Assembly: GCA_001313085.1 (NCBI GenBank)
Contig: BBFE01000050.1
Location: 1 to 26,754 of the forward strand
Length of the DNA stretch: 26,754 nt
DNA from: Paenibacillus sp. JCM 18996
GTDB taxonomy: Bacteria > Bacillota > Bacilli > Paenibacillales > NBRC-103111
Direction of reading: 5' to 3'
Made by a program: the position numbers and the translations under genes. Of this stretch, positions 8,453 to 16,873 are shown in pieces. Every line of letters begins with the position of its first letter. Within the stretch, counting starts at the first letter, position 1. The notes below the pieces were generated by a model, which worked only from the letters and a program-made list of their open reading frames with translations, had not been told where the DNA came from and did not search any database.

Positions 8453-9058
8453 ATGTCAAATATCGTTCATAACATTCTCATGTTTTTTCGAAGGCCTCGG
8501 GTATTGGGGAATTATGCTTGGCTTGATGATTGAGGTCATTCCCAGCGAAATTGTGCTGGCCTATGCAGGGTACGCCGTTTCGACAGGGGCGTTAAACTTG
8601 TGGTTGGCAGTGATTTTCGGTGTCATCGGCGGTACGATAGCCCAAATTTTCGTGTATTGGATAGGCCGTTACGGCGGCAGCCTTTTCTCGAGAGATACGG
8701 CAAATATATTTTCATCCACAAAAAAACAGATCGATATGGCGGAAGAATGGTTTAACAGGTACGGGACGGGCGTTATTTTTTACTGCGCGTTTCATTCCGG
8801 TGGTTCGCCATGCGATTTCAGTTCCGGCGGGTATGGCCCGCATGTCTTTGCTGCGTTTTACGGTATTGACGGCTCTTGCCGTGATTCCATGGTCGATTAT
8901 GTTTATTTATCTGGGCATGCTGCTGGGAGACAAATGGAACCAAATTAACCAGTACGCCGCTCCTTATACCAGAATGTTCATCTGGGCCGCACTGGGCTTG
9001 ACCGCGCTTTACTTTTTTGTTCAAGATTTACCGTAGGAACAAAAGCAAACATTCCTGA
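8453..9058 (+). CDS. DedA/SNARE-associated family membrane protein, about five indels
   Basis: A polytopic membrane protein of the DedA family, members of which recycle undecaprenyl phosphate or other lipids across the membrane. Family motifs, recovered across frames: EGLGYWGIMLGLMIEVIPSE, GYAVSTGALNLW, YWIGRYGG, the FYCRFIPVVRHAIS core (the R-x-x-x-x-x-R loop) and GMARMSLLRF. Disturbances: 6-T at 8483-8488 (+1), one base lost near 8680, 7-A at 8720-8726 (+1), one base gained at about 8785-8789 (TGCGCG for TGCCG) and 6-T at 9013-9018 (+1). With five T the last gives YFLFKIYRRNKSKHS and a stop at 9056-9058, the expected basic tail. The ATG 8453 follows GGAAAGGGA. Confidence 0.8.
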
Positions 9059-9123
9059 TTTGGAGTCCATATCCTTTTTTTTGCTAAAATGAAGGGGAAT
9101 CTATTCTGGGGAGGGCGTTGAAG

Positions 9124-9688
9124 ATGGGTGTCAATTTGGCGGATAAGCTCCGTACTGGTTTGAGTCCAGAGCAGTTTATAGAGAGCATGCAGCAAAATAA
9201 AGAGAAATTCATGGAATGGTATGAGAGCTTTGAGTGGGAAAACGAAGTGGACAAGGGATTTTTTTGAATCGTTAAACAACCGCGACGACCTTCGCTGCCT
9301 CATCATAGCGGCGGATTGGTGCGGTGATGTGGTGCGCAACGTCCCCGTTGTTTTCCGGGCGATGGAAACGGGGGGAATACCTGTGGAAGTGCTGATTATG
9401 GAGCAGAATCTCGACGTAATGGATCAATTCCTGACTGCAGGCGGCAGATCGATTCCGGTCGTTATTTTCACCGATACCAGCGGACATGTGCTTGACCAAT
9501 GGGGACCGCGTCCGCAGCATGTCCAGGCGGTTATGAACCAGTCAGGATCCTGAACTGACCGGGAAGCGCCTGATTATCAGGAGAAGATAGCTGCAGCTCG
9601 CCAGGAAATGGGACGCCAGTACGGCGAAGGAACAAGCTATCAAAGTGTCATTGTAAAAGAATTAAGAGAGCTGCTTTCCCAGCATTAG
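9124..9688 (+). CDS. thioredoxin-like family protein, one frameshift and one in-frame stop
   Basis: Starts MGVNLADKLRTGLSPEQF after GGGGAGGGCG. The thioredoxin-fold core is LRCLIIAADWCGDVVRNVPV with a lone Cys in WCGD rather than a CxxC pair, then IPVEVLIMEQN and GRSIPVVIFTD, the cis-Pro strand. This fits the thioredoxin_9 group of monothiol-like proteins. The 7-T run 9259-9265 shifts the frame (six would read DKGFFESLNNRDD). A TGA at 9551-9553 then interrupts, but the same frame continues without another stop as DREAPDYQEKIAAARQEMGRQYG to ELLSQH and TAG at 9686-9688, the normal family tail. Two close indels or one substitution could explain the TGA. The MBL gene starts 14 bases later. Confidence 0.8.
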
Positions 9689-9701
9689 AGGTGAATTGTC
9701 C

Positions 9702-10325
9702 ATGATTAGCATAGAAGGATGGGCGCTTGGTCCACTGGAAACCAATGCTTACCTGCTCACGAATACGGAAACCGGCAAAGCCCTCATCATCGATCCGGGG
9801 ATGAATCCGAAGTCGCTTGTGAAGCGGATGGAGGGGCTGGATATCGAGGCGATCCTGCTCACTCACGCTCACTTTGACCATATCGGCGGCGTGGATGAGA
9901 TCCGCAAGCTGAAGAAATGTCCGGTATACATCCATGATCTGGAGGCCGACTGGTTAACGGACGGAAGGAAGAACGGGTCGTTAAGATGGCCGGAGCTGGG
10001 CGGGGCGATTACGACGGAAGACGCGGAATACCGGTTGGACGAAGGGCAGAAGCTCGATCTGATCGGGATTCAGCTGCAGGTCTTTCATACTCCGGGCCAC
10101 TCGCCGGGCAGCGTGAGCTTCCTTTATGAGAACCACCTGTTTAGCGGTGATGTGCTCTTCCGCAATTCTATCGGGCGCACGGATCTTCCCGGAGGAAGGG
10201 AGCAGGATTTGTTGGATTCCATCCATTCCAAGCTGTTTCCGCTGGGTGATGACGTCAAGGTTTATCCGGGACACGGTCAAAGAACGACCATCGGGTATGA
10301 AATCGAGAATAATCCATATGTGTAA
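9702..10325 (+). CDS. MBL-fold metallo-hydrolase (glyoxalase II-like)
   Basis: Intact frame of 207 residues. The metallo-beta-lactamase metal motif THAHFDH lies at residues 54-60; further ligands are His in HTPGHSPGS, Asp in FSGDVLF and the late His in VYPGHG. Short members like this in Firmicutes (YqgX type) hydrolyse S-lactoylglutathione-like or bacillithiol thioesters; the precise substrate is inferred. An in-frame TTG lies at 9696, but ATG 9702 has the better spacing to GAGGTG (9689-9694). It probably shares a transcript with the thioredoxin-like gene. No indels are seen. Confidence 0.85.
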   Translation: MISIEGWALGPLETNAYLLTNTETGKALIIDPGMNPKSLVKRMEGLDIEAILLTHAHFDHIGGVDEIRKLKKCPVYIHDLEADWLTDGRKNGSLRWPELGGAITTEDAEYRLDEGQKLDLIGIQLQVFHTPGHSPGSVSFLYENHLFSGDVLFRNSIGRTDLPGGREQDLLDSIHSKLFPLGDDVKVYPGHGQRTTIGYEIENNPYV

Positions 10326-10557
10326 AAGTCGATTAGATCTTTGTGAAGCCAAGTTAGCCGAATTTACGGATCAAGTGTATCGGTCTGAAGGGCAAATTGA
10401 AGGCAGGGTCTTTCACGAAGATGTGTAATGTACTCGTTTAACTCAAGGCGTATCGGGGCTATTGACCATTTTACGGACATCTAGGTGTTCACCGTGTTCG
10501 GACTAGGTATCCCCCCATAGACTATGGTGTATTCAAAATCTAGGGAGGTGCCCCACC

Positions 10558-10956
10558 TTGGAAAAACCGATTCAACAGCCAATGACAATGCCGGCCCACG
10601 TGCCGAATTTAGTTAGCCCTGCAATGCAGCCGCCGATGGCTCCCAACCCGGTAATGCCTATCTACAAGCCGACGTCCATGCCGAATCCGGTAATGCCCGT
10701 AGTCAGCCCCGCAATGGGCCATCATATGAAGCCCAACATGGCTCCCATGGTCAGCCCGGCTATGATGCCGAATGTCGCTCCTGCCATGATATCCAATGTT
10801 GCCCCCATCTCCGCAGGCAAACATCCGCACCATGTGCTGCCCTACGCCCATTATCCGCATCCGCACGTCGTTTCGCCGTACAGGAGCCAGACTTTCGCAC
10901 TTCTTGTTCTGTTCGTGCTGCTCGTGATCGTACTCCGGTCGATCCACCATTATTGA
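10558..10956 (+). CDS. Pro/Met-rich repeat protein with C-terminal membrane tail (spore-coat or YjcZ-like)
   Basis: Intact 132-residue frame starting at TTG 10558 behind a strong GGGAGGTG (10543-10550). Residues about 5-85 are degenerate repeats built from VSPAM, MAPN, NPVMP and NVAP units, with Pro and Met making up about a third. A His-rich stretch follows (KHPHHV, YAHYPHPHV), then a single hydrophobic segment FALLVLFVLLVIVL and the tail RSIHHY. The hydrophobic end is like the small YjcZ/YkzO-type sporulation peptides; the repeat part is like Met/His/Pro-rich spore-coat proteins. A metal-binding (copper or zinc) spore-surface role is an inference. Its own terminator follows. Confidence 0.65.
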   Translation: MEKPIQQPMTMPAHVPNLVSPAMQPPMAPNPVMPIYKPTSMPNPVMPVVSPAMGHHMKPNMAPMVSPAMMPNVAPAMISNVAPISAGKHPHHVLPYAHYPHPHVVSPYRSQTFALLVLFVLLVIVLRSIHHY

Positions 10957-10981
10957 GCTGAGACGGGCGAAAAGAACAGAG

Positions 10982-11019
10982 CCCCGGCCACTTCCGTCGT
11001 GGAGTCCCGGGGTTTTTTT
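10982..11019 (+). terminator. intrinsic terminator after the Pro/Met-rich gene
   Basis: CCCCGG (10982-10987) pairs with CCGGGG (11007-11012), with CCAC/GTGG as inner stem, followed by 7 T. Confidence 0.75.
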
Positions 11020-11067
11020 GCGGATCAGTAGTCAGGTTTCATTTTGTAAAAAAAATATCGAAAAGGG

Positions 11068-11096
11068 TGGACAATCTTGTCGGTTTCTGGTAAATT
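11068..11096 (+). promoter_or_regulatory. candidate sigma-A promoter of the Tad pilus operon
   Basis: TGGACA (11068-11073), a 17-nt spacer and TAAATT (11091-11096). The predicted start of transcription is near 11103, which would place the leader hairpins at 11119-11169 in the 5' untranslated region. Confidence 0.4.
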
Positions 11097-11118
11097 GAGT
11101 TCATAGCGATTATATACG

Positions 11119-11169
11119 TTTGCGAAGGACGCAAGCTTACGGGACTGCCCGAGGTTTGCGTCTTTTTTT
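11119..11169 (+). promoter_or_regulatory. leader attenuator: mutually exclusive antiterminator and terminator hairpins
   Basis: TTTGCG occurs twice, at 11119-11124 and at 11155-11160. Both copies can pair with the central GACGCAA (11128-11134). Pairing with the first copy makes a short hairpin with loop AAGGA. Pairing with the second makes a long stem with an inner CGGG/CCCG helix followed by 7 T (11163-11169), a textbook terminator. It ends about 65 bases before the first pilus gene. This is a typical attenuation layout; the ligand or factor is unknown. Confidence 0.5.
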
Positions 11170-11235
11170 ACGTTGAAGAAAGCTTAAGTCGCTAAGGCGA
11201 AAGGAGACTTTATTAACCATGAGAAAGGAGGTGAA

Positions 11236-11942
11236 GTGCGTTTGAACCGTAGTCGCAGCATTATGATCAGTTTTCTGGCTGCGGGATTGGCTGCTCTGCT
11301 TGTTTACGGCGTGTATGTCTTTCAATTGAAGCAGGTTGAACTGCAGCGCACGGTCAATGTGGTCGTGCCCAAAGATTTTATCAAGACGGGGACGATGATC
11401 AATGAGCATATGCTGGAGTACAAACCGGTCTTCACAGCTGCTTACAAGGCCGGCATGATAAGGGACATGAGGGAAATTGCAGGAAAGGAGACGATGGTCC
11501 TCTGGGAAGGGATGAACCGGTACTCCAGTGGAAGCTGAACCGGTTCCATCTGCTGCCGAATCAATCCCAATCGACCTTCCAGATTCCGAAAGAATACATT
11601 CTGTCCGTTTCCAGCGGAATCAGGGCTGGCGACAAGGTGAGGATTTATTCGTCAGGGCCGGATGGCAACACCCGCAGGCTGCTGGCGTCCGAGATCGTCG
11701 TTGCCTCGGTGAAATCTGCGGCTAATGTGGAAGTGGACAACCCGAAGAATTCCAATCTGCTGTCGAAAGCGGAAGGGGACGAGGAGAAGATGTATTTGTC
11801 CCGCCTGGAGGCGAATGGGGCGATAGACCATATCAATCTGAATTTAAAGGAGGAGGAATGGTTTACAATCGACAATCTGTGCGGCTCGAAGAAGGCGAAG
11901 CTGGTTATTGCTTTCAGCGCTTCCTCAATAACGGCCCCATAA
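11236..11942 (+). CDS. cpaB: CpaB/RcpC-like SAF-domain pilus assembly protein, one frameshift
   Basis: One N-terminal membrane segment (ISFLAAGLAALLVYGVYVF) is followed by an extracytoplasmic SAF-type domain (TVNVVVPKDFIKTGTMINEHML). A longer C-terminal part includes QIPKEYILSVSSGIRAGDKVR and an acidic end. In Tad systems CpaB is the periplasmic or wall-side pilus-associated component. The frame breaks near 11497-11502, where GGTCCTCTG should be one base longer, reading ETMVPLGRDEPVLQW. The late part is continuous to TAA at 11942. GTG 11236 and TTG 11242 are both possible starts: AGGAGG (11226-11231) is too close to GTG, so TTG may be the real one. It is the first gene of the operon. Confidence 0.7.
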
Positions 11943-11963
11943 TAAGAAGAAAGGCGGTAAGTG

Positions 11964-12799
11964 ATGAATAAACAACAACCCGGAGGCAGCCTGATCGCTT
12001 TCGTCGGTTCCACACCGAATATCGGCACGACGATCGCCTCTTTTGCGGCGGCCGTTTCCTTGGCGCGGCAGCTTCATGGCAGTGTCGCGTACATATGTCT
12101 GAATTTGAAAAGCTCCAAGCTTCACCGCTATCTTGGCCGTGATCTTCCGGAGGTCAGTTTAAACCATCTGCGTGCTGAATTAAAGTCGCAAACCTTGAAA
12201 AGGGAACGTCTGCAATTTTACTGCGAGCCGGTCAAAGATGCCGCCAATTTACACGTGCTCTACGGCAATTTGCGGAGGGAGCAGGCGGATTTTTTTATAC
12301 CACCGAAGAAATTGGCCACTTGCTGAGGACGGCGCGGGAGTCTTTTGACATTGCCGTCATCGAAGTGAGCGCATACTGGGATAACGCAGCGACGGTATTG
12401 GGGCTGGTGGAAGCGGATAAAAGAATAGTGGTGACCACGCATCAACTGTGTCATTTTCAAGAAGATTTCAATCAATGGATCGGTCAGGTAGGCGCCGTGG
12501 TTGGGCTGGAACCGGCGCAATTCTCTTGCATCATTACACAATCGGACAATTCCGTATTAAAAGTAAAGGATATAGCCAAAGAAACGGATACCGCTGTTTT
12601 GGGGCAAATCCGGCACCACTCCCAGGCGTCCGACTATTTGAATCAGGGTAAGCTGCTTGAGCTTCTTCGTTCTCCTCAATTGCAAGAGGATATTGAACCG
12701 ATAGCGAAGCGGATCGTGAAGGAATTCGATTGGAAATGCAGGCCCGCGGTCGACACCAAGCCATGGATTCGGCGGGTGATGGCTGCCGTGTCTCAGTGA
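11964..12799 (+). CDS. TadZ/CpaE-like P-loop ATPase-fold pilus localisation protein, one frameshift
   Basis: MinD/ParA-type fold of about 278 residues. The loop where Walker A should be reads GSTPNIGTT (residues 15-23), without the lysine of KGGxGKT, so nucleotide use is likely altered or lost, as in several TadZ proteins. Later landmarks are FDIAVIEVSAYWDNAA (Walker B region) and ADKRIVVTTHQLCHF. The 7-T run 12290-12296 shifts the frame; five T give ADFYTTEEIGHLLRTA. In Tad systems this protein places the ATPase at a cell site. ATG 11964 (an in-frame GTG sits at 11961) follows AAAGGCGG. It lies between cpaB and the TadA ATPase. Confidence 0.7.
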
Positions 12800-12815
12800 A
12801 CGGAGGTGCTTTCCA

Positions 12816-14210
12816 TTGAATGAAAGCAAATTCTCTATACTCGATTATGCTTCCAGCCAGAATCCGGTTCACAGCCTGCCGGCTGCTCAAGAAAGCTTAG
12901 CCGGCGGACAAACGCAGGGAGATTTTGAGCAATGTGTCGATTTTATCAGATCGGAACTAGCTTTCTGGAGAGGAAGGACGGAAGAAGAGCAGCAGAGATA
13001 CAGTGAAATGCTGAACAAAGCCGTGCTGGGATATGACACGGAACGCAGGCAGATGCTGGCGATAATTGAAGATCTGTTAGCCAAGCGGAGAATAACGGCC
13101 ATTCCTTCACCGGGCCAGCGCTTCGACACGCTCTCGGAAGCCGTGTTTGCCGAAGTCATCGGCATGAACGTACTTGAGCTGATTATGAAGAACAGGGCCG
13201 GGTTAGAGGAAATTCAAGTGGTAGGACGGTTAATTTATGAGGTTCGGGACGGGTACCCGTCTCTGTCCCCCTATCAGCTCTCCTCCGTGAAAGAACTGGA
13301 AAGAATACAGCAGAATCTTGTTTTATACAACAACGAATCTTTGAATACCAGGAAGCGATGGGCGGAAGTAATGCTGATCGACGGATCGAGGGTAACGATG
13401 ACCGGGTTCGGGTTCACTGCTGAGCCGACGCTCACGATCCGATTGTTCAACGTCAAACATTTCAGCCTGCAGGCGTTGGCCCGGCCGGAGCAGGATACGA
13501 TCGATGAAAAGGTCGGGGCTGTCATCCTTTGCATTCTCCGTTCCTATTTCAATATGGTTATAATCGGTCCCACCAACTCGGGCAAGACGAATCTGATCAA
13601 AGCCTTTATAGCGGAACTGCCGGATGAAGAGCGGATCGTTACCATCGAGAACAGATACGAGCTGATGCTCAAACGCGACTTTCCGCTAAAAAAATATCGT
13701 GGAGTACGAGGTGGATGACGAGAACCTGGTCCATTCCGGCCAGCAAGCCTTTAAACTGGCCCTCAGGCAATCGCCCAAAAGGATTTGCCACGCGGAAATC
13801 CGGGATGATGACGCCAATATATATGTCAGAGCCTGCACCCGGGGCATGAAGGAAGCATTACTTCAGTGCATGTCAACGAGCTTGAGGACGCGCCGGACGC
13901 AATAGCCGATATGTGCATGATGGATGGGCGGGGGATGGACCCGGCGAGGCTCACTAAGCGGATCACCGAATACGTCACCCAGATTGGCTTTCAGATGGGA
14001 ATTGTCGATGGTAAAAGAAAGATTCTCCGTATTGGGGAATACTTGTACGACAAAGGGGAAATCCGTGTTCTGGATATTGTGCGATTTGATGCTTTTAAGA
14101 AGACGTGGGTTTATGGCAGCGGATTTTCGAGGCGTGCGGCACAGAGAATCCAGCGGATGGATCCGGCAGGCTGCCAGGCGATGGTAGAATTAGGGGTGCT
14201 GCCGCAGTGA
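12816..14210 (+). CDS. cpaF: TadA/CpaF-type secretion ATPase, two frameshifts
   Basis: The hexameric motor ATPase that powers pilus assembly. An N-terminal helical part of about 170 residues is followed by the GspE-like core: Walker A GPTNSGKTN at about residues 251-259, the Asp-box segment ERIVTIENRYELML, the Walker B region RICHAEIRDDD, and the His-box segment expected as RGHEGSITSVHVNELEDAPDA. The frame breaks at the 7-A run 13688-13694 (six A give FPLKNIVEYEVDDEN) and at the four-G run 13841-13844, where five G are needed. Starts with TTG 12816, 9 bases after GGAGGTG; no other start fits. It ends in a GTGA overlap with tadB, indicating translational coupling. Confidence 0.85.
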
Positions 14211-15159
14211 TAGTCATAGCCCAATGGAGCCTGCTTTTAATGCTTTTCCTGCTCATTTACATGTTTGCACATGGACTGCTGCGCACATTGACAATTCAAC
14301 ATAAGGCAAGGCTGCGGCTACGCTATGTGCAGAGGGCCAAATTCGGCAATCGGATGGCGGAATGGATCTCCCGGTACAACATCGTTCACCGCCACTTGAA
14401 TGAGCTGCTGGAAGCCTCCTCCCGGAAGGTGGGTATAGGCCTGTTCCTCACTGCCAACGGTTTCCTGCTGCTCGTCGGTTTGACTGTCGGAGGCTTCTTT
14501 TTTTCAATCGGTTAAAGGGGTTATAGCACTTTCGATCATACTGGGGATGTTGCCTTATGTTCTGCTGCGTATGAAGCTGCTCAGTATCCAATTGAAGACC
14601 AGGCTCGAGTTCCTGCCGGCCGTCGAAGTGTTCTATCAATATTACATTTTATGCGGGCAGAAAAAAATATGAAAACCGCGCTGAAGGAAAGCTTGGCGGA
14701 GAACAGGATCCGCTACCCTCTTCGGCCTGTATTTGAGCACCTTTACCGTAATTTGATGACGAACCAGGACACGGAGCACGCACTCAGGGTTTTCTCATTG
14801 GCATTAGGACATATTTGGGGAGATTATTTTGTCAATATGGTCAGGGTCGCTCTGGTGGAAGGGAATAACATATCCGACAGCTTGAAGGAACTGATCACCG
14901 ATATGCGCAAAGCGCAGAGGGCCGACCAGGCGGAAAGAAACCGGCTGTTGGAAATCCGCATAGCGAATTTTACTCCGATCTTGTTTTTTTAGGACTATTT
15001 TTTTTGTTCCTCAATTTTAAAATCAATTCAGAGAACGCTTATGTGTATTATGTGCTTGATCCGGCTGGGCGCAACATAGTGCTGGATGCCCTGTTGCTGA
15101 TTTTTTGCTTCCTTTATTATGGGATTATATTTATCGATGCGCAGAATGTAATGGCGTAA
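14207..15159 (+). CDS. tadB: TadB-like GspF-domain membrane platform protein, three frameshifts
   Basis: Membrane protein of the type II/IV secretion F family that forms the inner-membrane platform for the ATPase. It has N-terminal membrane segments (VIAQWSLLLMLFLLIYMFA and a pair near residues 80-115), a cytoplasmic GspF core (LEFLPAVEVFYQYYILCGQ, LKESLAENRIRYP, VALVEGNNISDSLKEL) and C-terminal segments around FLNFKIN and LDALLLIFCFLYYGIIF. Breaks are at 14498-14504 (7 vs 6), 14661-14667 (7 vs 5) and 14984-14990 (7 vs 5). The 8-T run 14998-15005 probably adds one Phe. GTG 14207 overlaps the tadA stop by GTGA. The TAA at 15157-15159 is 12 bases before tadC. Confidence 0.75.
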
Positions 15160-15171
15160 AGGAGAACAGCC

Positions 15172-16072
15172 GTGATTTCCGACGTTCAATGGCAAATCCT
15201 TAATTTTGTTTCACAAGTTGTGTTGTTCCTTCTCTGCTTCGTATCCATTTGGTCTGCTCTTAGGCTTCTGCCGGCCAGAAAGCGGAGATGGAAACTTGCA
15301 CGAAGCAAGGCTGCTGCCCCTTTGAAGGCTCCTGGTTATTTGTTGAAGCTGCTGATGATTTCCCCCAGGGAAGAAGTCTGGGAGGAAAAAACGCCAGCTG
15401 CTGATCGGATGCGGTGTGAACTTCGACGTTACATTATATGAAGCAGGCAGAAGGACAATCGGCTGCATTTCCTTCTTGCTCGGCACCGCAGGATATTTCG
15501 GCTTCCAACGGCCGATATTTACGCTGTTTGCGGAACCTGTATATTTTCTTCTGGCTGCAGCGATCGGTTTCATTCCGGTTATATTTGAGCGGCCGATTCT
15601 GGAGTATTTCAAAGGCATACGTTCCTACAAAATCATCCGGGAGGTTTATTCCGTCAGCAGCCAGCTCCTTTATTACTCCGGTTCCCGGATGAACTTACAC
15701 AGCAAGCTCGCCCGGTGTCTTCCGTATACGCGGACGATCCGGAACGAAATGCATCTTCTGCTCAATGAATGGTACGGAGATGCCGAGGCCGCCATTCGCA
15801 GGTTTAAAATCCGTCTTGGAACGGATGAGGCCCATTCGCTGGCGGAGACGCTGCACTCGCTGCGGTTAAATGAAGATGAAAGCTACTACCTGCTGTTGAG
15901 GCAAAGAATCGGCGATTACAAAGAAAAGCTTGAGCTTCACAAAGAAAGCAAGAAAGAAACGGTTTCATACATCCTTTTCGTACTGGCGGGGCTGCCGATT
16001 TTGAATACGTTTCGCGTGTTCATCTATCCCTGGGTTGCGGAAGGACAGAAGCTGTTCCAATCCATTAATTAA
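15172..16072 (+). CDS. tadC: TadC-like GspF-domain membrane platform protein, one frameshift
   Basis: Second F-family platform protein, about 299 residues when joined. It has an N-terminal membrane segment (NFVSQVVLFLLCFVSIW), a basic linker, two more segments around residues 95-140 (ISFLLGTAGYFGF, FLLAAAIGFIPVIF), a cytoplasmic core with ETLHSLRLNEDESYYLLL, and a last segment (TVSYILFVLAGLPILNTFRVF). The 6-A run 15386-15391 shifts the frame; five A give EEKRQLLIGCGVNFDV. The start is GTG 15172 behind AAAGGAG. TadB and TadC are paired in all Tad systems, which supports both calls. The stop is followed 16 bases later by the first micropeptide. Confidence 0.75.
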
Positions 16073-16088
16073 TCAGGAGGAGATTTCT

Positions 16089-16238
16089 TTGAGGAACATT
16101 CTAATGACAGTGATGATGCTGATCGTGGCCGCGCTTTTATTTACATCGATCATTAATTCGGGGGACACAGGCATGAGAAAAAACATCCAGACCCACGGCA
16201 ATGTTGCCAATACGAACGTGACCGCTCTGACTCCATAA
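16089..16238 (+). CDS. 49-residue membrane micropeptide A, candidate pilin-like subunit
   Basis: TTG start 16089 behind CAGGAGGAG. Begins MRNILMTVMMLIVAALL with one hydrophobic helix at residues 4-22, then a hydrophilic Asn/Thr-rich tail ending NVTALTP. It is clearly related to the next small gene (shared MR-ILxTVM---V start). It lacks the Gly/Glu processing site of Flp or type IV prepilins. Position directly after TadC, where Flp pilins or TadE-like genes sit, makes a pilus subunit or accessory role plausible. Family not recognised. Confidence 0.55.
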   Translation: MRNILMTVMMLIVAALLFTSIINSGDTGMRKNIQTHGNVANTNVTALTP

Positions 16239-16257
16239 GGCGGAGAGGGATGGGGCT

Positions 16258-16488
16258 ATGAGAACGATATTGATCACAGTCATGCTGGTTACCGTCGTTG
16301 CAGTAATCTATAACTCATCGATAGGCGGTGCCGGAGGGACGAAAGCGGTAGTAAAACTAAGCGGGGGCAAGGTCAATCATACGATTGAAAATATGAACTT
16401 GAGTAGGGGAACCGGGAATGAAATCCATTTTGACATTTGTTCTGTTTGCAGCTTTAATGTGTTGGCTTATGTTTGCGCCGGTCTATAA
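16258..16488 (+). CDS. membrane micropeptide B, paralogue of A; real end uncertain
   Basis: ATG 16258 follows GGAGAGGGATGG. Begins MRTILITVMLVTVVAVIY, matching peptide A, then a Gly/Lys-rich tail up to IENMNL. As read it continues to 16488 and overlaps the next gene by 71 bases, which is out of character for this compact operon. A one-base shift would end it near 16406 with TAG, just before the RBS of the next gene, giving about 49 residues like its neighbour. I therefore think the last 27 residues are not native. Role as for peptide A. Confidence 0.5.
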   Translation: MRTILITVMLVTVVAVIYNSSIGGAGGTKAVVKLSGGKVNHTIENMNLSRGTGNEIHFDICSVCSFNVLAYVCAGL

Positions 16489-16843
16489 GCATGTGCTCAT
16501 TACAAGGCAGGCCTTGCTCCAAAAGGAGGTCGACTATCTTCTGGAGGTGGGGGCGAACGGAGAGCACGGCTATATCCATAGGGCGATGGTCAATGATTCG
16601 AAACAACGTTTATCCGAACGCGGATTCGTTCCCTCCGACTTGGAGTATACCGTCACGACAACCACAGGAGCATCGGGAACGAATGACTCGCGGCCTGAGC
16701 TTAGAGGAACGGGCATTGGGCTGAAGATCACTTATCCTTACAAGAATCTGTTTATCATTGACGGCTTGATCGGGATGAGTCCCGTTGACGGTTTGTCCCG
16801 CATGGGAGCGTCAGGGATGAAGATGAGTGAATATGTTCCGTAA
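16418..16843 (+). CDS. TadE-like pseudopilin-type protein
   Basis: Intact frame of 141 residues from ATG 16418, behind AGGGG. An N-terminal hydrophobic segment (ILTFVLFAALMCWLMFAPVY) is followed by an extracytoplasmic domain with no Cys, containing RQALLQKEVDYLLEVGANG and GTGIGLKITYPYKNLFI. A single N-terminal helix followed by a short beta-rich domain is the pseudopilin or TadE/TadF layout. There is no classical prepilin cleavage motif. Its place after TadB-TadC supports a minor pilus component. Family inferred from context and topology, not from a signature. Confidence 0.5.
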   Translation: MKSILTFVLFAALMCWLMFAPVYKHVLITRQALLQKEVDYLLEVGANGEHGYIHRAMVNDSKQRLSERGFVPSDLEYTVTTTTGASGTNDSRPELRGTGIGLKITYPYKNLFIIDGLIGMSPVDGLSRMGASGMKMSEYVP

Positions 16844-16873
16844 AGGCAGGAGGATCGGAGCGGGTGAGAATCC

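Noticed and set aside
10318..10428. Small frame MCKSRLDLCEAKLAEF overlapping the end of the MBL gene
   Set aside because: No ribosome binding site, and it overlaps an intact gene; I cannot support it.
10502..10524. Sigma-K promoter (CATAGACTA) for the Pro/Met-rich gene
   Set aside because: The -10 matches CATANNNTA, but no AC lies at the required 16-17 nt upstream spacing (nearest are about 12 and 23).
11119..11169. c-di-GMP-I (GEMM) riboswitch before the pilus operon
   Set aside because: Only GGACGCAAGC resembles the core. The upstream GGCAAACC partner and the second conserved hairpin are not seen, so it is listed only as an attenuator.
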